Shown here: positions 58,564-64,000 of the stretch, one piece after another | Numbering within the stretch: the stretch's first letter is position 1 | How the letters are laid out: the number at the start of each line of letters is the position of its first letter | Assembly: GCA_954871525.1 (NCBI GenBank) | Contig: OX940863.1 | Location: 40,844,501-40,908,500, forward strand | Direction of reading: 5' to 3' | Length of the DNA: 64,000 bases | From: Parietaria judaica | Lineage: Eukaryota > Streptophyta > Magnoliopsida > Rosales > Urticaceae | Program-made: the position numbers and the translations under genes | The notes under the pieces: model-generated | The model's input: the letters and a program-made list of their open reading frames with translations, nothing else | The model's database searches: none | What the model was told of the DNA's origin: nothing

Positions 58564-60553
58564 TTCTCCCCCGTAAGCTTGATTTGGCTCGAGGTTCTTT
58601 ACACCGAGCAACTCTCGCATCTCCGCAAATTTGACTCTTGCTAGAGCCTTAGTGAGAATGTCAGCGCGTTGCTCTCTGGTACTGACGAATTCCACGATGA
58701 TCTCTCGCTTCTCCACACACTCGCGAATAAAGTGAAATCGAGTGTCGATGTGTTTGCTGCGTCCATGAAACACTGGGTTTTTCATCAGCGCAATCGCAGA
58801 CTTGTTGTCGACGTAGAGAGTTACTGATTTATGCTCGGCTCCTAATATTTCACTCAGTAAGTTCCTTAGCCATAATGCTTGACACGACGCTGCAGTCGCT
58901 GCCATGAACTCGGCCTCACAAGATGAAAGGGCCACAGTTCTCTACTTTTGTGACTGCCAGGTGATCAGCTTCCCGTTGAGATAAAACGCCATCCCTCCGG
59001 TACTTTTTCTGTCGTCGATATCACCGGCTAGGTCACTGTCAGTAAAACTGACGAGTTCTTCACCTCTGTTTCCTCTTCTGTATTGGATCTCGTAGCTCGT
59101 TGTTCCCTTCATGTAGCGAAGGATGTGCTTCACAGCCTGCTGGTGTTGACTAGTAGGCTTCTCCATGTGATGACTCACCATGCCAACTGCATATGAGATG
59201 TCAGGTCGGGTGTGGGTTAAGTACCTGAGGCACCCGATGACACGTCTGTACTCCATGGGATTCACTGGGGTTCCTTCTGCATTTTTCCCGAGCTTTAACT
59301 TTGGTTCCATCGGATACTTGCTCGGGTTGCAGTCCGCCATCTTGAACTGCTTCAGAATTTTCTTCGCGTAGGCCGACTGCTTCAGCGTCACATTCCTTAT
59401 TCTGATCGACCTCGATGCCGAGGTATCCGAGGTCGCTCATCTCAAACTCCTTCATCATCTGCTTTTTGAATCAATCTATGTCTTCTGCACTGGATCCTGT
59501 CACGATTAGGTCATCGACGTACACACCGACGATGAGGGCCTCTTTTCCTGAGTTCCTCGTGTAAACTGCCTGCTCCTGGGAACACTTCTTGAAACCAAGA
59601 CTCTTCATACTCTTGTCGAGTCGAGTGTTCCATGCACGTGGTGCTTGTCGCAACCCATAAAGAGCTTTTGACAATTTGTACACCTTGTGCTCTGCGGTCT
59701 TGTCGACGAAGCCTTCTGGCTGAGCAACGTAGACTTCTTCTTCAAGTTCACGATTCAAGAATGCTGATTTGACGTCCAGGTGTTGGATTTTCCAACCTCG
59801 GTGAGCAGCGAGGGCTAGGATTAGCCTGACCGTGTCGAGTCTGGCTACTGGAGCGAAAACTTCCTCGAAGTCTACTCCCTGCTTCTTCATATAGCCCTTT
59901 GCGACCAGTATGGCCTTGTGCTTGAGGACCTTGCCTTCGGAGTCTTTTTTGAGTTTGTAGACCCACTTCAGACCAATGAACTTGTGACCTTTTGGAAGGT
60001 CGACTAGTTTCCATGTCTGATTTTTCTCAATGAACTCCAACTCTCTGTTCATCGCTTCCTGCCATTCCTTTTCTGTGGCTGCCTCACGATAGTTGGTTTG
60101 TTCCTCTTCACTAACCAGCAGGAGCTCCTCTGGACAAAAATCAAGTTCTTGCGCTTCTTCGTAGACGTCGAACGGGGTGCGGAACCCTCTTGGTTCGTCC
60201 TTGATCGACGAGTCTCCCGAGCTGGTTCCTCCCGAACTATATCTCTCTTGGATCGGAGTGATCATCCCTGATCCTGGGTTGGGCGAGCCTGGTGGTGAGT
60301 TCGTTCCAGTCGTGCTGGTTCCAGGCGAATTGATTTCTGTCGAATTGGGCGTTGCTAGTCCTTGGAAGGGGCTCTCTTCCTCTTCCTGCTCGACCGCCTC
60401 TTCCTCTTTGTGTATGAACTCCACCGAGTTTTGTTCGGGCTCTCCATTCTCGTCTCGCCAGTCCCACTTCTTCTCTTCTTCGAACACGGCGTCTCTACTC
60501 ACATGCAGTTTGCCGCGTAGGGGGTCATAAAACCTGCGTGCCTTGCTCTCTTC
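58564..60553 (-). pseudogene. Copia-3 reverse transcriptase and RNase H
   Basis: Linker rich in Ser/Gly/Pro/Glu, then RT: GLKWVYKLKKDSEGKVLKHK, FAPVARLDTVRLILALAA, LDVKSAFLN, YGLRQAPRAW and the catalytic VGVYVDDLIVTGS (about 59505). A TGA lies at 59471, a few codons are lost near 59430 (MSDLG-YLGIEVD), and there is a frameshift near 59395. RNase H: SFTDSDLAGDIDDRKSTGG, a TAG at 58942, then VALSSCEAEFMAATAASCQA, LYVDNKSAIALMK and DILTKALARVKF. Ends next to the polypurine tract. Confidence 0.88.
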
Positions 60554-62376
60554 TTAGGCGCCAAGGTACACCATCGGTTGACTCCGATCATCAAGCTTAT
60601 TAAGGTGTGGTGCCACTGTCTTCACATGTGCGGTGCACCCAAACACCTTCAAATGCTCCAGATGAGGTTTCTTCCCTTTCCATGCTTGGTAAGGAGTGCG
60701 CTCGCCTCGCGCCTTCATCGGTAGACGGTTCAGCAAGTAGACAGCGTATCGTACTGCTTCTCCCCAGAACCTCGCCAGGGCTTGCATGCTTTTCACCAAA
60801 CTCCTTGATGTGTCCATGACGGTTCGATTCCGTCTTTCCACCACGCCGTTCTGCTGGCGCGTGTATGGTGCGGTGAGGTGTCGCTCTACACCTTCTTCTC
60901 CGCAATACTCCGCAAAACTTTGAGACGTGAATTCGCCTCCTCGATCTGTTCGCAGGGTCTTTAGTCTATGTCCAGACTGATTCTCCAAGAGCCTCTTTAA
61001 CTTCTTGAAGACTTCAAGGGCTCCACTCTTCTCCTTGAACGTATAAACCCACATCCAACGGCTGTAGTCGTCAACAAGCAAAAAGAAATACTTGTTGCTG
61101 GCTAGGGTGGTCGGGGTGATTGGACCACACAGGTCAGCGTGCACCAGTTGGAGGGGTCGCTCTGCTCGGAACTTGGCCTTGATCGAAAATGGCACTCTTG
61201 CCTGTTTCGCGACCATGCAGCATTCACACAGCTGATTGGGGTGTTCAATCTTCGGTACCCCAAATGCCATCTTCTTTTCTCCCATCATTTTGAGCGCGTA
61301 GAAATTTACTTGCCCAAGTCGTGCGTGCCATAACCAAGCTGGGTCTGCTAAGGACGCCATTAAGCAGACGGGTTGGCCTGTCTCCAGCAGTATCTTATAC
61401 AGCCTATTCGGCGTTCTCTTCACCTTCATCAATAGGGCGCCACTCTGATTCCACATCTTCAAGTATGAGCCGGCCATCACCACTGTGTTACCAACCTCCG
61501 TCATCTGACCGAGGCTAATGATGTTACTCTTCAGCTTCAGGATGTAGTACACCTGAGTTAGCAAGCGTTGGTCCCCATTCTTGCACTGGAATAGGATGGA
61601 CCCTTTGCCTCTGATTTCGATGATCGATTCATCGCCGAACTTCACGCTCCCTGTGATCTTCTCATAGAGCTCTTCAAACTTAGCTCGATCTCCCGTCATG
61701 TGGTTGCGCGCACCATTGTCTAAATACCAGATGTCGGTATAGACATTCTTCTCTCCGTCTACGAGGAGGTTTGCAATAACCTTGTCCTCGATAAGCATGA
61801 CCGTCTCGACGGTCATCTTCTCCGGGCTGGGCCTCTTCTCGGCTATCATAATCTTGGGCTCCGGGCTCGACTTCACGTCGACTGGCTCTTCCAAGTCGGT
61901 CTTCTCTCTGACCGATTTTTGCCCGGGCTCAGTGTCGCTCTTGCCTTCGACACTCGTCTCCTCGACTCTCTGCACTTCAACGTTCGTCTCCTGCTGGGTG
62001 AACATAAGCATTTGCTCATCTTCGTGGAATCTTTTCAGATTCGCTTCATCGCCGTGCTTCTTACTGTGGCATTCTGATGCATAGTGCCCGAGTTTCTGAC
62101 AATTGTAGCACTTCACTGTGCTCTTGTCTCTTCGGACCTTGGTGCCTTCCTGGCGGGGTAAGCTACTGCCGTGACCTCGCATGTCACGACCTCGCCCTCG
62201 TCCTCGGCCTCTACCACGTGCTTGGCTATTTCCGCCGTACCCGCCACGACTCGACGAGCTAGAAGAAGACTCAAATCCATGGTTCTTCTTCTGCTTGGCC
62301 ACCCATTCTTCATGCGTCAGCAGGAGGTGCTTCTCCTCTTCATTCTTTAGCGTGACGCCTCCCATTTGCTTAGCCA
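60554..62376 (-). pseudogene. Copia-3 gag C-terminus, protease and integrase (long open frame)
   Basis: Part of a 626-codon open frame (from about 62434). In order: EEEKHLLLTHEEW, an RG-rich tract (RGRGRGRGRGRDMRGHG), a zinc knuckle CYNCQKLGHYASEC, an acidic linker, a protease site WYLDNGARNHMTGDR, the HHCC region and the integrase core. In the HHCC region the second His is Gln (WHARLGQVNF; Copia-1 keeps His). Core residues are in LVHADLCGPI, LRTDRGGEFTSQ and QQNGVVERRNRTVMD. A TAA at 60554 separates it from RT. Confidence 0.88.
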
Positions 62377-62946
62377 TCACTTCTGGTTTGCTAGCAAATT
62401 CTCGAACTCTACAAGTGATGGTTGAACGGGCCATCCTTGTACAGCAATCACGAAGCTTCGGTACTCTTGTCTCAACCCGTGGATGATGGTCCTCTTCATA
62501 CGAGCTTCTCCGATGACGGACTTCGGATCGAGATTGCTAATCTCACGACATATCGACTTGACCTTGTGAAAATACTGAGCAATCGTCACGTCGCGTTGTG
62601 AGATTGATAGTAGCTCGTTCTCCAAGAGTTGTAGCCTCGCATCATTCTTCTTTGAGAAAAGTGTCACGAACGTCTCCCACGCTTCTTTTGGCGTCTTGTC
62701 GTCCCGAATGTGCTCCAATATCTCTTCTTCAATGGTGGTCTTTAGGGCAAACATCGCTTTGCCTGCTTTGATTCTCCATTTGCGCAAGGTGCCGTTAGCA
62801 TCTTCCTCCGGCGGCGTAGTTTCGCTTCCGCCAACGACCTCCCAAAGGTCGTGCCCTTGCAAATAGGACATCATGCATGTTGCCCAGGTGTTGTAGTTGT
62901 TGTTGTTGAGTTTCTTGATTCCTCCGACGACTTGGAGATCACCCAT
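62377..62946 (-). pseudogene. Copia-3 gag N-terminus
   Basis: Start chosen at the ATG at 62946 (MGDLQVVGGIKKLNNNNYNT), about 150 nt after the primer site. The open frame extends further up to 62985 but the conserved gag start is here. Capsid-type blocks: YLQGHDLWEVVGG, KAMFALKTTIEEEILEHIRD, KEAWETFVTLFSKKNDARLQ, MKRTIIHGLRQEYRSFV. A frameshift near 62380 moves the reading into the long frame 62434-60554. Confidence 0.88.
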
Positions 62947-63091
62947 TGTGTTGGCAGTACCTCGACACAAATAAAAAACTCGCACAGTAAAATCTCAAGA
63001 AATTCGTTTCTGATGTGGAAGATCAGTCGGAACCGCAACCACAGAGCATACTAAGACTTTCAAGAGACCTAACAACCACACTCAGAACCTC

Positions 63092-63104
63092 GCTCTGATA
63101 CCAA
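63092..63104 (-). promoter_or_regulatory. Primer-binding site of Copia-3
   Basis: TTGGTATCAGAGC on the minus strand, one base from the 5' LTR. Confidence 0.92.
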
Positions 63105-63105
63105 A

Positions 63106-63411
63106 TGTTAGTTCCAAAATAATCTTGGAACTTTTGTCACAATATGCTAAGAAGCCACCACTACACTCACAAGTATATCAAATGAAGAGAGAGACTTTTT
63201 ATTGATGTTGAAGTGAGTTTTCAATAAAATAGTGTGGTTGCTTTTATAGCCAAAGAAAAACAACTAAGATTACTATAGTACCCTTGCAAAACTTGGTGAT
63301 CAAGCAAGTTTGATGACACGTTTTTTTTCTTTTGCTTGCAAGTAGACTATTATTTAATAAACTAATATACCAACTTGTTATTCAAGCTCAAATCAGAGCT
63401 TATTCACTACA
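63106..63411 (-). mobile_element. 5' LTR of Copia-3
   Basis: Plus-strand TGTTAGTTCCAAAATAATCT to GCTTATTCACTACA, then AATTG. Intact TG...CA ends. Confidence 0.92.
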
Positions 63412-63416
63412 AATTG

Positions 63417-64000
63417 ATAATCTGATAAGATAATATTTTTTGCCGGTCCTAACAGTATTAATTTATAGAGGTTCTACTGTATATCAATTTGAATTGTCAC
63501 ACGATTTGATAAATTTGACTTTAATTAAAATAGATGATAGTTTTTCTGTAAAACGACGTACGTCATAAGGATTGCATCATTGCTCACAAAAATTGGTCGA
63601 AAACTTTTCTCGATGACTCAAAATTGACTTTTAATGCGTTAGGTTACTCTTGAAAGTTAAAAGAAATGTCCACCGAACAGACATTAGTTTATCCTTTTGA
63701 AAGAATATTAGGCTCTTGAGATAAAAAAATAAAATCATTTAGTGTGTATTCGAATTTTTGTAACATGTATGTATTTAATGGTTTTATTTCTTTATATGTA
63801 TACTATAGTAGTATAGCTAGGTTGGTAAATTTATTCAGTAAATTCCATTCGAATATATCATTGTCATAGATGCTTTATGAAAATTTAAAAATGGGACCGT
63901 CCGCCAAAGTGCCCAAAACAACAAATGTCCACGTACTCAACTCGAGCGAGCTCGAGAAAAGTCAATCCAAGCCTGGCACGGGAAAATAAACTCGTGTCCG
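63417..64000. other. Intergenic, no feature recognised
   Basis: AT-rich sequence to the end of the window; no gene, RNA or repeat structure identified. Confidence 0.5.

Larger units (their letters stand above)
58259..63411 (-). mobile_element. Copia-3 LTR retrotransposon, minus strand, nearly complete
   Basis: LTRs are 63411-63106 (5') and 58563-58259 (3'), about 305 bp each. They differ at roughly nine or ten positions plus one indel. The exact duplication AATTG is at 58254-58258 and 63412-63416. The primer site (plus-strand GCTCTGATACCAA) is at 63092-63104, and the polypurine tract (plus-strand TTCTCCCCC) at 58564-58572. All Copia domains are present in order, but with about five disabling lesions. 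Confidence 0.94.

Noticed and set aside
1..64000. CRISPR arrays, tRNA or rRNA genes, bacterial operons
   Set aside because: None seen; regular repeats present are microsatellites, minisatellites or TE repeats, and the genome is plant nuclear.

Overview
The window is plant nuclear DNA, almost certainly an angiosperm. It is AT-rich, full of plant-type LTR retrotransposons (Copia and Gypsy) with initiator-Met-tRNA primer sites, holds DNA transposons of four superfamilies, and carries one ordinary host gene: a five-exon SWEET sugar transporter on the minus strand (4127-6009, 249 aa, SWEET4-like). I see no tRNA, rRNA, CRISPR or bacterial-type features. Nothing in the sequence fixes the species.

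Layout. (1) 1-2550: the 5' end of a minus-strand Gypsy-like element A that runs off the left edge; GC-rich, with an 88-bp tandem array. (2) 2551-8314: low-copy island with the SWEET gene and a 0.9-kb inverted-repeat transposon. (3) 8315-17773: a solo LTR of family A, split by a 7.7-kb chromovirus (9120-16810). The chromovirus has near-identical LTRs but a gag-less, frame-broken pol. (4) 17774-27452: AT-rich intergenic DNA with microsatellites, a CACTA terminus, a foldback MITE, a long-hairpin MULE (21416-22796) and decayed LTR-like remnants. (5) 27453-42983: Copia-1, broken by stops and interrupted by a second, 10.1-kb minus-strand Copia (element B, 29017-39141). (6) 44013-46234: a PIF/Harbinger element whose Myb-like ORF is fused to a transposase C-terminus. 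(7) about 46308-57830: a decayed Copia host H, whose gag is cut by three separate solo LTRs and whose integrase region is cut by a hAT MITE. (8) 58259-63411: Copia-3, minus strand, fairly intact.

Most insertions were delimited by reading target-site duplications: TGCTC, TACAT, TTGTA, ATATT, AATTG, the 9-bp ATACTGTTT and the 8-bp GTAGAAGG are exact; others are one-mismatch. The nesting gives a relative age order.

The most unusual object is inside element B. In place of gag, protease and integrase, it carries a putative intact four-exon gene (33843-34726, minus, 199 codons). Three phase-1 introns and two homologous exons each encode the same CX2CX11CX2H motif. It matches no retrotransposon protein I know. 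Other notable points are the dead chromovirus with young LTRs, the gag/LTR swap between Copia-1 and Copia-3, a 240-bp block shared between intergenic DNA and a solo LTR, and three hairpin repeats plus a GC-rich palindromic block in the element B leader.
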